From JAADJA01 sp963840975 (GTDB lineage: Bacteria; Bacteroidota; Bacteroidia; Bacteroidales; JAADJA01): DNA of 64,000 bases. Shown piece after piece: positions 53,016-62,648 of this stretch. The position numbers and the translations under genes are program-made. The number at the start of each line of letters is the position of its first letter. The first letter of the stretch is position 1. The notes under the pieces are model-generated. The model was not told the DNA's origin, did not search any database, and saw only the letters and a list, made by a program, of their open reading frames with translations. The stretch spans positions 1 through 64,000 of the forward strand of contig CAWJBC010000014.1 of assembly GCA_963840975.1 (NCBI GenBank), given 5' to 3'.

Positions 53016-55097
53016 TTAATTTTCGGTGAAATGCTTTATACAGAAATCATCTAAATACTCAATTTCACTTCCATTGTATTCGTAATAACATTTTAGAATT
53101 CCGTTCTGTGGAATTATATTGATTCCTGTGTTTAGCCTGATCAATTCCCAATCTGAGTGGATGCTGGAAATAAGTTTACCAGTCGCAAGGTTATGAACCG
53201 CTCCATCGGTTCCTTCGAAAGCCAGAACAAGGTTACCCTTTTCTTCCATTTTGTTTCTTTTCCTTTTGACAGTCATTTCGATATAATCTCCATCATGAAA
53301 ATCCTGAATTATTAACTCGGGACTCTTTTGAAACATTCCTGCCAGCATCAACGAATAATAGCCGTTGGCAGCAAATTCATCCGATAAGTTTGCCTGTCCT
53401 GATAATGAATATTTTTCATCATCCGAAAAAACACTATTACCGATCGTTCTTTCAAACCCGAATTTTGCCGTTAGCTTTTCGTGCCAGTCTGATTGGTTCT
53501 TCAAACGAATGACAAAATTATGGTTTACGTTATTTTTATAAAGTGTATCCCGTTGATACATAATTTCATAATCCCGAGCACAGCTATCAACATAGTTGCA
53601 TAGCCAGTCGGTATTACGTCCCGGAGTTGAAAAAACAAGAATGCTTTTACCACTTTTTAAAATAGTCTCATTATCGGCATCAATCATCCAAAGATATTTA
53701 AGCGGTCTGTCAGTGTTGCTGAAAGTCAGCACATCTGGATAATATCTTTCAAAATCGTTGTAGTAATAATGCTTGTATGCAACATAGCTAAGTCCGTAAG
53801 CCATGCCATTTGCAATCATCCCGCCCGACAACCAGGTATTTTGAATCAGTAAATACTCGTCGGGTGAAATGTTATTTTCTATAAAATCCGCTGTGAGTAT
53901 ATTATCGTAATTGTATTTTTGTTTTCCCAGGTAAGGTTTATATAAAAAAGATACCGGAATATAAACAAGATACATCAAAAGCAATACAAAGGCAACATTG
54001 GTGTAGCGTAGCGGAAAAATTCTCCGCCCGGATTTTAATAAAACATAAGTTGTAAAGCCGGTGAGGCTGACAACAGGAATAATATAATATTCCTTATAAT
54101 GTTTGGCTGTGATGAGCGTCCCGATCAGTACAACACCCATCAGGGTTATGAAGAACAGAAACTCCTTTTTCAGATATTTGCGGATAGCAGGTTTCAGTAA
54201 TAAAAATATAAGGGCAACCAAAGTTATTCCGGCTACTATGGTGAATGAAAAGTTCCACTTGTAAATCAATATGATATTCTGCCAAAAAATGGCCGGGTTA
54301 AAAATTTGTTCTGATCCCCCGCCATACAATCCATCATGTTTTATAATGGAAGTGATAAAGCTTCTAAAATACCCGAACTTATTAAAAACCGGCAAAAATA
54401 ATATAACTGATGAAACAGCAAGAGTAAGGATGTAAATCAGCCGCTCCCTGATTTTGGGAATAAGAATGAGTGGTATAATAAGGATTGGGAGAAAATTGAA
54501 CTTGGTTACAAATCCAATTGCAATTATAATTCCTGAATGAATGGCGAATTTTCTGGCTGAATAATTTTCGGAATAAAAATATTTAACACAAAACCCTGTA
54601 AAAGCTATTGCAACAAGCGATAACATTCTGTCAGGGATATAGCGGCAGGGTAAGTCAATTAGAAAAATGTTCACCAAAAGCGACGATTGCAAAATCACAG
54701 CGCCGATAATATCATTTTCATTTTTTAGCACCAATTTACCCAACCAAACCAGGATGATGGCTGAAATTAAGGTGAGGTAAAAAGAGGAAACCGTTAAATA
54801 GAATTCCGGGCGGGAAATAACATCATCAACTATGGGACCCTGTCCTGCAATCAAATGGGTGAAAAGAATAAAAATTCCGGTCAGAACCTGGAAGGGAGTT
54901 CCCGGATGGTCAATATGTCCGATTCTGGAAAATTCGAGGGTGGCACAGTTTAGCCCATTTAGTAAATAGATGTAATCAGGATCAATTCTTGAAATAAAAA
55001 ACGGACCGGATATCCTTAGTAAAATCATGCTCCAGATGATAACGATTCCGGGAATGATGTATATCCAACTTTGTTTTAAGTTCAGGGATCTAATCAT
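53016..55097 (-). CDS. GT39-like membrane glycosyltransferase with C-terminal extracytoplasmic domain
   Basis: A 693-residue protein. About twelve membrane helices fill residues 10-420, with an acidic loop after the first helix (FFISRIDPDYIYLLNG) and IGHIDHPGTPFQVLTGI that resembles the donor-binding loop of GT-C enzymes. The C-terminal about 230 residues are soluble and beta-rich (GNLVLAFEGTDGAVHNLATG, WELIRLNTGINIIPQNG, CYYEYNGSEIEYLDDF), a possible glycan-binding domain. It is codirectional with and 12 bases downstream of the methyltransferase-GT2 fusion. The family assignment is tentative. Confidence 0.6.
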   Translation of the reverse strand: MIRSLNLKQSWIYIIPGIVIIWSMILLRISGPFFISRIDPDYIYLLNGLNCATLEFSRIGHIDHPGTPFQVLTGIFILFTHLIAGQGPIVDDVISRPEFYLTVSSFYLTLISAIILVWLGKLVLKNENDIIGAVILQSSLLVNIFLIDLPCRYIPDRMLSLVAIAFTGFCVKYFYSENYSARKFAIHSGIIIAIGFVTKFNFLPILIIPLILIPKIRERLIYILTLAVSSVILFLPVFNKFGYFRSFITSIIKHDGLYGGGSEQIFNPAIFWQNIILIYKWNFSFTIVAGITLVALIFLLLKPAIRKYLKKEFLFFITLMGVVLIGTLITAKHYKEYYIIPVVSLTGFTTYVLLKSGRRIFPLRYTNVAFVLLLMYLVYIPVSFLYKPYLGKQKYNYDNILTADFIENNISPDEYLLIQNTWLSGGMIANGMAYGLSYVAYKHYYYNDFERYYPDVLTFSNTDRPLKYLWMIDADNETILKSGKSILVFSTPGRNTDWLCNYVDSCARDYEIMYQRDTLYKNNVNHNFVIRLKNQSDWHEKLTAKFGFERTIGNSVFSDDEKYSLSGQANLSDEFAANGYYSLMLAGMFQKSPELIIQDFHDGDYIEMTVKRKRNKMEEKGNLVLAFEGTDGAVHNLATGKLISSIHSDWELIRLNTGINIIPQNGILKCYYEYNGSEIEYLDDFCIKHFTEN

Positions 55098-55109
55098 ATT
55101 CCACTAAAA

Positions 55110-56531
55110 TTATGAAATAAATTTTATTTTCCGGGCAGCAAACATACTCATCCTTATCAACAGCCAGCCATGTTTAAACCGGCTGATTTGGGTGGAACCG
55201 TATTCCCTGTCGCGATAACGCACTATTACTTCCACTATCTTTAAATTTAATTTGGCTGCACCGAAAAGCAAGTCGAAATCACCAAAAGGATCAAATTCGC
55301 CAAAGTATTTCCGGTTCGCTTTTATCAAATTATAGTGATTCCTGAACAATACTTTTGTTCCGCAAAGCGTATCTTTTAGCTTTTGACCCAATAAAAAAGA
55401 AAAAAACAAACCGAAGAATTTATTCCCCACATAATTTAAAAAGCGCATCGCTTCTTTTTCCATTGGATAAACCAGCCGGCAACCGTTGATGAATTCACCC
55501 TTATTATTTGCCAATGCGTCATAAAACTTGTACATATCTTCGGGAGGAGTGGTCAGGTCGGCGTCGAGTATCATCAGGATGTCGCCGGTGGCTGCATCAA
55601 AAGCCTCCCTAACAGCATTTCCTTTTCCCTTGCCGCTTTGTTTCATCACCTTGATATCCATATCGGGATATGATTGCTTTACGCGCAGCATTTCTTCGTA
55701 TGTTCCGTCACTGGAATTCCCTTCAATGAATATGAATTCCTGGTGAGTTCCAAAATCCGGGGTCTTTTTTATCGCGTTTTCAATGTTGCCTCGCTCATTT
55801 CGTGCCGGAACAACAATCGAAACCGAATATGATCCTTTCGACATTGCCACTGGTCGGGCAGATATAAAATTGATCAGGTTCAATTGGTTGATACCCGGTA
55901 GGTTGGCAATAAAACCATTAAATATAGTGTGGATAATGGGAATGTATTTTGGAACCAATATTTTCCTGTCAACCTTTATGATTTCAAAATTCTCCAATTC
56001 GAGAAGGTTCTGAATATCTCTTACCGATAGCCAGTTTTGCAGTGGTTGTTTAGCCTTGATTCTTAGAGACTCCCCAAGACGCATCACCGGCTCCCAAAAA
56101 AAGTTATAGGTCGAAATAATGATCTTGGTTTCGTGACTGACTACTTTTTTCAGGTTTTTGAAAACAGTTTGGATATCCCATAAAGAACTGAGTAAATCGG
56201 AAATTATCACATAATCAAATTTCCCGTTGTAACTGAAATCATTGGCATCAGAATGGATAAATTCGAGTTTGGGATACTTACCCCTTGCGATATCCAACAT
56301 TTTTTCCGAAAAATCTATGCCCACGCCGTATGAAGGTTTTACTGCGTTCAATAGGTCACCTGTTCCGCAACCCAGTTCTAAAACACTTGATCCTTCAGGA
56401 ATTATAAATGAAAAATGTTTTTCAAGGATTTTATGATAAAAGCGGTTTCTTTTTTTCCATTTGTCCCGGTCATGGGCAAGCTCATCAAAATAACTCGACA
56501 ACGTTTCTTTACCATTCATTGAGTAATGCAA
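55110..56531 (-). CDS. Fusion of SAM-dependent methyltransferase and GT2 glycosyltransferase
   Basis: Residues 1-230 are a class I methyltransferase (SVLELGCGTGDLLNAVK, about 44-60; VGIDFSEKMLDIARGKY), and residues 235-473 are a family 2 glycosyltransferase (SYSVSIVVPARNERGNIE, then FIEGNSSDGTYEEMLRVK, ILDADLTTPPEDMYKFYD with the DxD-like DAD motif, and FLLGQKLKDTLCGTKVLF, the end typical of DPM-type synthases). Fusing them is uncommon; it may build or modify a polyprenyl-linked sugar. It lies with the GT39-like gene, so a surface-glycan pathway is likely. Start may be the Met at 56519 (MNGKETL). Confidence 0.7.
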   Translation of the reverse strand: MHYSMNGKETLSSYFDELAHDRDKWKKRNRFYHKILEKHFSFIIPEGSSVLELGCGTGDLLNAVKPSYGVGIDFSEKMLDIARGKYPKLEFIHSDANDFSYNGKFDYVIISDLLSSLWDIQTVFKNLKKVVSHETKIIISTYNFFWEPVMRLGESLRIKAKQPLQNWLSVRDIQNLLELENFEIIKVDRKILVPKYIPIIHTIFNGFIANLPGINQLNLINFISARPVAMSKGSYSVSIVVPARNERGNIENAIKKTPDFGTHQEFIFIEGNSSDGTYEEMLRVKQSYPDMDIKVMKQSGKGKGNAVREAFDAATGDILMILDADLTTPPEDMYKFYDALANNKGEFINGCRLVYPMEKEAMRFLNYVGNKFFGLFFSFLLGQKLKDTLCGTKVLFRNHYNLIKANRKYFGEFDPFGDFDLLFGAAKLNLKIVEVIVRYRDREYGSTQISRFKHGWLLIRMSMFAARKIKFIS

Positions 56532-56645
56532 TATCAGCGATTATTGCTGCGAAAGTAACATTTTTAAGATTAATTCGGGACATAAAACATCTAAAGGTTA
56601 TACATCCTGTAAGCTTTGACGATTGGAATTGTGTTTAGTAAAAGA

Positions 56646-57941
56646 TCAAATGATCTCTGCCACAACAAAAGTACTTCCACCTACAAAGATCAGGTCTTTT
56701 GTGCCGGCTTCGTTTCTGGCAGCCTTATATGCCTCATGAACAGAGGGATATGAGCGACCCGCCAGACCAACTTTGTTGCACATCTGCCTGAGTTCTTCCT
56801 GGTCTTTTCCTCGGGGAATATCGGCTTTACAAAAATAATAAGTTGCCTTTCGGGGTAAGAGTTTCAAAATCTTTTCGATTTCCTTGTCCTGAACAAAACC
56901 GAGGACAATGTGCAGTTTTTTGTAAGAAATCGCATTCAAACCGGAAACTACTTCCCTTATTCCGTCGAGGTTGTGCCCAATGTCGCAAATCGTAAGAGGG
57001 TCCTTGCTCAGGGTTTGCCATCGTCCCTGAAAACCGTTAAGTTTCCTCACATTTGACATTCCGTTAAATATATGATCGTCGGTTATCAAGTAACCTGAGT
57101 TTTGAAGGATATCTATTACTTGCACTGAGGTTATGATATTTTTAATCTGATATGTTCCGGTTAAGCTGCATTTAAGGTTTTGCAGGTAGAGCTTATTTTC
57201 CTTCATCACATTCATCGAAATAAAGGAATTGGTTCCAACATTTTTATTAATATTGGCTAAAGAGAACTTTTCGTCCGCCAAAAATAATTTGGCTTGCCGG
57301 GTTTTTACAACTTCCCGGAAAACGGTCAATACATTTTCCTGGGTTTCGCCGATGACAACAGGTACATTTTGTTTGATGATCCCGGCTTTTTCCGTTGCGA
57401 TCTTCTCAACCGTATCACCTAAAAATTGACTGTGGTCATAACCGATATTCGTGATAACGGAAAGAATTGAATTAACAACATTGGTCGAGTCGAGCCGTCC
57501 GCCCATTCCGGTTTCTATTACGGCAATATCCACGTTTTCCTCAGCAAAGTAATGAACCGCCATTCCAAAAGTGTATTCAAAAAAGGATGGTTGAATGGAT
57601 TCGAATGATTTTTGATTGGATTTGACAAATTTGATTACTCCTGACTTAGGAATTTTTTTCCCGTTTATCCTGATCCTTTCTCTGAAATCGCGCAAATGCG
57701 GTGAAGTGTACAATCCTGTTTTGTATCCGGCAGTCTGCAATATTGCTGCGACCATATTCGATACTGATCCTTTTCCATTGGTTCCTGCAATATGTACCGA
57801 CGGGAATTTCTTTTCAGGATTACCCAACAGTTGACACAAGCGGAGCGTATTATCCAGATTGGCTTTGTATGCTGCACCGCCGATTCGCTGAAACATGGGA
57901 AGACGGGCAAATAAATAATCAAGAGTCTGCTGATAATTCAT
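56646..57941 (-). CDS. folC: Bifunctional dihydrofolate/folylpolyglutamate synthase
   Basis: Adds glutamate to dihydropteroate and to folates. P-loop HIAGTNGKGSVSNMVAAIL (about 50-68), then YTSPHLRDFRERIRINGK (omega loop), DIAVIETGMGGRLDSTN and ICDIGHNLDGIREVV near 316. Length 431 is normal. It abuts tonB: the tonB stop is at 57942-57944 and folC starts at 57941, so they are translationally coupled. Confidence 0.9.
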   Translation of the reverse strand: MNYQQTLDYLFARLPMFQRIGGAAYKANLDNTLRLCQLLGNPEKKFPSVHIAGTNGKGSVSNMVAAILQTAGYKTGLYTSPHLRDFRERIRINGKKIPKSGVIKFVKSNQKSFESIQPSFFEYTFGMAVHYFAEENVDIAVIETGMGGRLDSTNVVNSILSVITNIGYDHSQFLGDTVEKIATEKAGIIKQNVPVVIGETQENVLTVFREVVKTRQAKLFLADEKFSLANINKNVGTNSFISMNVMKENKLYLQNLKCSLTGTYQIKNIITSVQVIDILQNSGYLITDDHIFNGMSNVRKLNGFQGRWQTLSKDPLTICDIGHNLDGIREVVSGLNAISYKKLHIVLGFVQDKEIEKILKLLPRKATYYFCKADIPRGKDQEELRQMCNKVGLAGRSYPSVHEAYKAARNEAGTKDLIFVGGSTFVVAEII

Positions 57942-58721
57942 TTAGTTCTTTACAACAAAATGATAGGTTATGGTTCCTCTCTGCACCTCTGCTGCATCCG
58001 GATTGGCATTGAAAATTGCTTGTTTGGCTGCTTGTTCTGCCAGACTGCGCAAAGTGGCATCTGTAGTATTTGAACCTTTATCAATGGCTAATGCTTTTAC
58101 CACTTTTCCGTACTTATCAACATCAATTTGTACCACTACTGTTCCATTTTCTTTAAATGAACTGGATGGTTTGGGCAGGTATTTGGGCGATCTGCCCGCC
58201 AGGCTGAAGGAAAGTCCACCACCCGAACCGCCTGTTCCTGAATAATTATCGGAATCTGCAGTTCCGTTTGGGTTGCCCTGATCACCGGGTGTTTGTGTTA
58301 TTCCTTCACCGGATGAGCCATTTGATGGTGAGCTTTTACCTTTGTACATAGCAGCAGGGTTCACTTTGGGTTCCTCTTTGACAATCGGCTTTATTTCAGA
58401 TTCAGTAACCTTTTTTTCTTTGCTTTTTTCGGGCCGCGGTTTTTCCACTATCGCCGATTCTTCAGTGTCTTGCGTAACTATTTCTTCTTCGGTATCCTGA
58501 CGTGAGGGTGGGGGACGAACTTCTTCCTCAACCCTGGGTGGTGTTTCGGGTTGCACATCACCCTGACCTTCTTCGCTAACCCCCAGGTTCACTTCAACTC
58601 CTCCTTCGCCCGGAAGTGGCAACGGTGTTGAGAATCCTAAAAATATTAAAAGAATCAGCAATGCACCATGAAACAGCACTGTACCGATGATTCCCTTGTA
58701 TTTATCTTTCTTTAATTCCAC
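57942..58721 (-). CDS. tonB: TonB-family energy transducer
   Basis: A 259-residue protein with an N-terminal membrane helix (GIIGTVLFHGALLILLIFLG), a Pro/Glu/Lys-rich periplasmic linker (GQGDVQPETPPRVEEEV and KEKKVTESEIKPIVKEEP), a Gly/Ser-rich stretch, and a C-terminal TonB domain (PSSSFKENGTVVVQIDVDKY, DAAEVQRGTITYHFVVKN). It transduces the proton-motive force to outer-membrane transporters. The last gene of exbB-exbD-tonB in transcription order, then folC. Confidence 0.85.
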   Translation of the reverse strand: MELKKDKYKGIIGTVLFHGALLILLIFLGFSTPLPLPGEGGVEVNLGVSEEGQGDVQPETPPRVEEEVRPPPSRQDTEEEIVTQDTEESAIVEKPRPEKSKEKKVTESEIKPIVKEEPKVNPAAMYKGKSSPSNGSSGEGITQTPGDQGNPNGTADSDNYSGTGGSGGGLSFSLAGRSPKYLPKPSSSFKENGTVVVQIDVDKYGKVVKALAIDKGSNTTDATLRSLAEQAAKQAIFNANPDAAEVQRGTITYHFVVKN

Positions 58722-58777
58722 TTAAAAACTCGTAAAGTTAAAATTTTCACCCGGATTTTCCTTTGATGAAAATCCTT

Positions 58778-59194
58778 TTATTTCTTAGGACTTGTCGCCA
58801 TGATGACTTTATGTTTGGCGCCGAATTGTTTATTTATACTATTCACGATATCAATAATATTAACGACATACTGAACGGGAATATTTTTATCAGCTTCGAG
58901 CCTGATTGAAACACTTTCCTGTCCTGCTAATTTTTCGAGCAACCCTGATTCAAGTGAAGTTTCATTTACCTGAATACCCTGCAAAAAGTACTCAAGATTT
59001 TGATTGATCGAAACGATCACTTTGGGCGGTTGTTCAATTGTCCGGCTATTGCTCGCAGGCAATAACAATTTAATAGCATTGGGCGCCACCAGTGTTGACG
59101 TAAGCATGAAAAAGATCAGCAACAGGAAAACCAGGTCCGACATGGATGCCATGCTGAAATCTATTTTTCTTTTATTTCTTGTTTGTATTGCCAT
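58778..59194 (-). CDS. exbD: ExbD/TolR-family biopolymer transport protein
   Basis: A 138-residue protein: N-terminal RNKRKIDFSMASMSDLVFLL is followed by the single membrane helix (LLIFFMLTSTLVAPNAIKL). The Asp in the N-terminal helix (MSDLVFLL) is the proton-path residue. The periplasmic part is VKVIVSINQ-like (PPKVIVSINQNLEYFLQG). It lies between exbB and tonB in a transcription unit. Confidence 0.88.
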   Translation of the reverse strand: MAIQTRNKRKIDFSMASMSDLVFLLLIFFMLTSTLVAPNAIKLLLPASNSRTIEQPPKVIVSINQNLEYFLQGIQVNETSLESGLLEKLAGQESVSIRLEADKNIPVQYVVNIIDIVNSINKQFGAKHKVIMATSPKK

Positions 59195-59231
59195 TGTACC
59201 ATCTGTGGTTTAGATCAAGTCTCCGTTTAAA

Positions 59232-59945
59232 CTATTTTTTTGCAGGTTCATGCAAAACATCCATAAATTCTGTTGCTCTTGCTTCCAGTAAAAAAACCAG
59301 TTTTTCAATTCTTGCCACCAGAATATTGTAACATATATAAGCGATTATACCTACAATCAATCCGCCGATAGTGGTTACCATAGCCTGGTAAATACCTGTA
59401 GAGAGCAATTGGATGTCAATATTATTTCCTGCCATTGACATGTCGTAAAATGCCTTTACCATGCCGATGACGGTGCCGAGGAAACCCAGCATAGGAGCCG
59501 CACCTGATATGGTCGCCAATCCTGCAATGTTTTTTTCAAGTCGCGAAACTTCCAGCTTGCCGATATTTTCTATGGCAGTATTGATGTCGCTGAGAGGTCG
59601 CCCAATCCGGGATAACCCTTTTTCGATCATTCGTGCAATGGGTGATTGGTTATGTTTACAAAGTGTAACAGCCGAATCAATTCTTCCCTCATGGATAAAA
59701 TCGCGAATGTTGTTCATGAAGTTTTTCTCTTCTTTTGAGCTTCGGTTGATGGCTAAAAATCTTTCGATAAAAATATAGATAGCAATGACAGAAAAAATCC
59801 CCAGGATCAACATTATCCATCCCCCTTTTGAGGCAAGGTCCCACATGGACAAACTCAGTGTTCCCTGATTTCCGGCCGCCTGATTCACGGCTCCCTGAGC
59901 CAACTGTCCTGTTTCCGTAATTTGCAATAAAATCATTGATAACAT
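59232..59945 (-). CDS. exbB: ExbB/TolQ/MotA-family proton channel
   Basis: A 237-residue protein with three membrane helices: GWIMLILGIFSVIAIYIFIE (about 41-60), TISGAAPMLGFLGTVIGMVK (about 143-162) and MVTTIGGLIVGIIAYICYNI (about 190-210). The conserved LGxxGTVxGMxxAF motif is present. First gene of the exbB-exbD-tonB-folC unit. The start may be the second Met (MILLQITETG, 59936). The 59946-60231 spacer upstream holds no gene. Confidence 0.88.
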   Translation of the reverse strand: MLSMILLQITETGQLAQGAVNQAAGNQGTLSLSMWDLASKGGWIMLILGIFSVIAIYIFIERFLAINRSSKEEKNFMNNIRDFIHEGRIDSAVTLCKHNQSPIARMIEKGLSRIGRPLSDINTAIENIGKLEVSRLEKNIAGLATISGAAPMLGFLGTVIGMVKAFYDMSMAGNNIDIQLLSTGIYQAMVTTIGGLIVGIIAYICYNILVARIEKLVFLLEARATEFMDVLHEPAKK

Positions 59946-60231
59946 ATTAAATATGATTAATTTAAAAAAGTAAAATTACTGTAATACAAAGTTTGGGTAT
60001 ATGTCTTGCGTCAGATTTGTTAACAGTTTTTTGTTAATATAGTGATAATAGAGACCAGTTTTGTGCTGCCAGAAAATAATTGTAGGTTGAGATTGCTACT
60101 TGTCATTTCAGATGGTTGAATTTAACTTTATTATTGAACGCCTGACTAACACTAACAGGAGGCTTGATATTTTTTGACAATGAAACGAAAGGCTGTCATG
60201 TTTATTATATCGGGTTTAATTACCATCTGTT

Positions 60232-61287
60232 TTATTTGATGACGATCAATCCCCCGCAACTATCCTTCAGTGCACCTGTGACCGATGAAAGTGTATTGAT
60301 TTCGTTTCGCCATCTCAGTACGCCAAGAAAAGCAAATATGAGGGCTTCCTTAAAATCAATTATTTCAGGTTCAGGCACGATTACATCGGAAGGAATTTTT
60401 GATTTTAAAAGGTCAATCAGAAATTGATTCCTGGCTCCTCCGCCGGTGATGAGTAGCTTGCCAATAGGAAAAGTATTGATCACTGCTGTTATTTGTGTTG
60501 CAATATGTTCTGTAACCGTTCTGAGCTTATTTTCGATCAGATCGTTATGTGCGTTCAGTAATGGGATAAAGTTCCTGTCAATCCATTCCCTTCCTAATGA
60601 TTTGGGAGGAATAGCCTTATAGTAATCAAGCCGGTTGAATTGATCAAGGAGGGATGAATTGATAACCCCTTTCGAGGCAATAGAACCGTTTTTATCAAAC
60701 TTGTAACCGGCTAATGAAGCCAGATGATTCAATCCGATATTGACCGGGCAAATATCGAACGCAATGCGTCTGCCGTTTTGTTCAAATGAAATATTTCCAA
60801 TACCTCCGAGATTCAGGCAATATTCGTAGTTGTAAAAAATTAATCGGTCGCCTATCGGAACCAGGGGCGCTCCCTGCCCGCCAAGCGCCACATCCAGTGA
60901 CCGGAAATCAAAAACAACAGGCAATCCTGTGATGGCTGATATAGCATTTCCATCACCTATTTGCAATGTAAATCCTTTTTCAGGCTGATGAAAAATAGTA
61001 TGACCGTGAGAGGCAATGAAATCAGGTTTCAATTTATTGGAATTGATGAACCTTTTAGTGATCTGACCCAAATATTTTCCATATTCGGAATTAGTTCTGG
61101 CCAGGGTTTCAGCATCCGCTAGCATCAGGTTTGTCAGTTTATTTACCCACTGGGGAGGATATTCAATGGTTTCTGCTTTTATAATATCGAATTGCCATTT
61201 CTTTCTGAAACTGAACTTACAGAATGCAATATCCACTCCATCAAGTGAAGTGCCCGACATCAACCCAATTACTTTGTAAGTATCCAT
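60232..61287 (-). CDS. anmK: Anhydro-N-acetylmuramic acid kinase
   Basis: Phosphorylates and hydrolyses 1,6-anhydroMurNAc in peptidoglycan recycling. MSGTSLDGVDIAFCKF lies at residues 9-24, the substrate region FIASHGHTIFHQPEKG near 90, LNLGGIGNISFEQNG near 154, and the ATP site LITGGGARNQFLIDLL near 283. Length 351 is normal. It overlaps the murF stop by one base (TAATG), so the two are translationally coupled. Confidence 0.92.
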   Translation of the reverse strand: MDTYKVIGLMSGTSLDGVDIAFCKFSFRKKWQFDIIKAETIEYPPQWVNKLTNLMLADAETLARTNSEYGKYLGQITKRFINSNKLKPDFIASHGHTIFHQPEKGFTLQIGDGNAISAITGLPVVFDFRSLDVALGGQGAPLVPIGDRLIFYNYEYCLNLGGIGNISFEQNGRRIAFDICPVNIGLNHLASLAGYKFDKNGSIASKGVINSSLLDQFNRLDYYKAIPPKSLGREWIDRNFIPLLNAHNDLIENKLRTVTEHIATQITAVINTFPIGKLLITGGGARNQFLIDLLKSKIPSDVIVPEPEIIDFKEALIFAFLGVLRWRNEINTLSSVTGALKDSCGGLIVIK

Positions 61288-62579
61288 TAGAGAAGTTTGA
61301 CGATTTTTTCCAATTGCATTTTGCGCGAACCTTTTAAGAGTATTGTAGAACCTTTAATTGGATTCTCTTTCAGGTATTTTTCCAAATGATAAGTGGATGC
61401 AAAGCTAATGAATGCTCCTGATTTATTCACTTCGTAAAAAATGGGACCCACCAGAAATGTTTTTATAAATCCAAGTTGCTTTATCAACTCAATCAAATCG
61501 GCATGTTCGTTAAGAGCTTCATTGCCAAGTTCAAACATATCGCCAAGAATCAGGATTTTATTTTGGTAATTACTTTCTGCAAAGTTCTCTATGGACGCCT
61601 TCATACTCGAAGGATTGGCATTGTAAGCGTCGAGAATTAGTGTGTTGTCAGAAGTTTTGGTGAGCTGCGAACGGTTGTTCGATGGCTCGTACGACTCAAT
61701 TGCTGATTGGATATCTATAGGAGAAATTTTAAAGTATAACCCGATACATACGGCAGCCATCAGGTTTTCAAAATTGTACTTGCCAACAAGCTTCGATGCG
61801 ATAATTATGTTTGTACCACTAACGTTACACCGGATGGTCAGGAAGGGTTGATGGGAAATGATCTCACCCGTGCAGTTGGCATTTTTTGTTCCGTATGAAA
61901 AGGAACGAATATTCATGGCTGCTTTTTTCAGATGTTCGTTTTCAAGATTGAGAAAGACCAATCCGTCATTTTCTCTTAGATAGCTGTATAGTTCTGTTTT
62001 TGCTTTAACCACCCCTTCAAAACCTCCGAAACCTTCAAGATGGGCCTTGCCGACATTGGTAATTATTCCGCTATCAGGCTGGGCGATGTTGCAGAGCATG
62101 GCGATTTCACCCTGATGGTTAGCGCCCATTTCGATTACACCGATTTCTATTTCAGGTGTAAGGGCTAACAATGTGAGCGGAACGCCGATGTGGTTGTTCA
62201 AATTACCGGATGTGGCTAGTGTACGAAATTTTGCAGAAAGTACTCTGTTAATTAATTCTTTGGTAGTTGTTTTACCATTCGACCCTGTAATGGCAATTAT
62301 TTTCAAACCAAGACTCCGCCGGTGAAATGTGGCAAGTTGCTGTAGGGTATCAAGTACGTTGTTTACCTTAATTATTCTTTCATCGGTAAACGGAACCTGC
62401 TCGTCAACAACTGCGGAAGCGGCGCCATTTTGCAATGCCTCCATTGCGAAATCATTTCCATTAAACGACTCGCCTTTCAATGCAAAAAAGATTGCATTCT
62501 GAACAACAGTTCGTGAGTCAGTTGCAATAAACGGATGTTTTTTGAAGACTTGATAAATCCTTGAAATTTCTTCATTCAT
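61287..62579 (-). CDS. murF: UDP-N-acetylmuramoyl-tripeptide--D-alanyl-D-alanine ligase
   Basis: Adds the D-Ala-D-Ala dipeptide in peptidoglycan synthesis. Starts at 62579 (MNEEISRIYQVFKKHPFIAT); the longer frame from 62606 would run into the terminator of the upstream gene. DSRTVVQNAIFFALKGESFNG near 25-45, the P-loop IAITGSNGKTTTKELINRV near 105, and DAYNANPSSMKASIENF near 320 are the MurF motifs. Length 430 is normal. Downstream is anmK; upstream is gldJ, separated by a terminator. Confidence 0.92.
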   Translation of the reverse strand: MNEEISRIYQVFKKHPFIATDSRTVVQNAIFFALKGESFNGNDFAMEALQNGAASAVVDEQVPFTDERIIKVNNVLDTLQQLATFHRRSLGLKIIAITGSNGKTTTKELINRVLSAKFRTLATSGNLNNHIGVPLTLLALTPEIEIGVIEMGANHQGEIAMLCNIAQPDSGIITNVGKAHLEGFGGFEGVVKAKTELYSYLRENDGLVFLNLENEHLKKAAMNIRSFSYGTKNANCTGEIISHQPFLTIRCNVSGTNIIIASKLVGKYNFENLMAAVCIGLYFKISPIDIQSAIESYEPSNNRSQLTKTSDNTLILDAYNANPSSMKASIENFAESNYQNKILILGDMFELGNEALNEHADLIELIKQLGFIKTFLVGPIFYEVNKSGAFISFASTYHLEKYLKENPIKGSTILLKGSRKMQLEKIVKLL

Positions 62580-62591
62580 AAGGGACAAAAA

Positions 62592-62627
62592 TAAAAAAAA
62601 CCCCACTCCTTATTAAGAATGGGGTTT
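62592..62627 (-). terminator. Rho-independent terminator after gldJ
   Basis: On the minus strand AAACCCCA pairs with TGGGGTTT (plus-strand 62620-62627 and 62598-62605), with the loop TTCTTAATAAGGAG, followed by a T-run (62592-62600). It ends gldJ and fixes the murF start at 62579 rather than 62606. Confidence 0.85.
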
Positions 62628-62648
62628 GCTTTATTAAAATTTAATTTC

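Noticed and set aside
59946..60231. A small gene or sRNA in the exbB-anmK spacer
   Set aside because: No open frame of interest and only a weak hairpin (TTAACAGTTTTTTGTTAA near 60020); not enough to support a feature.
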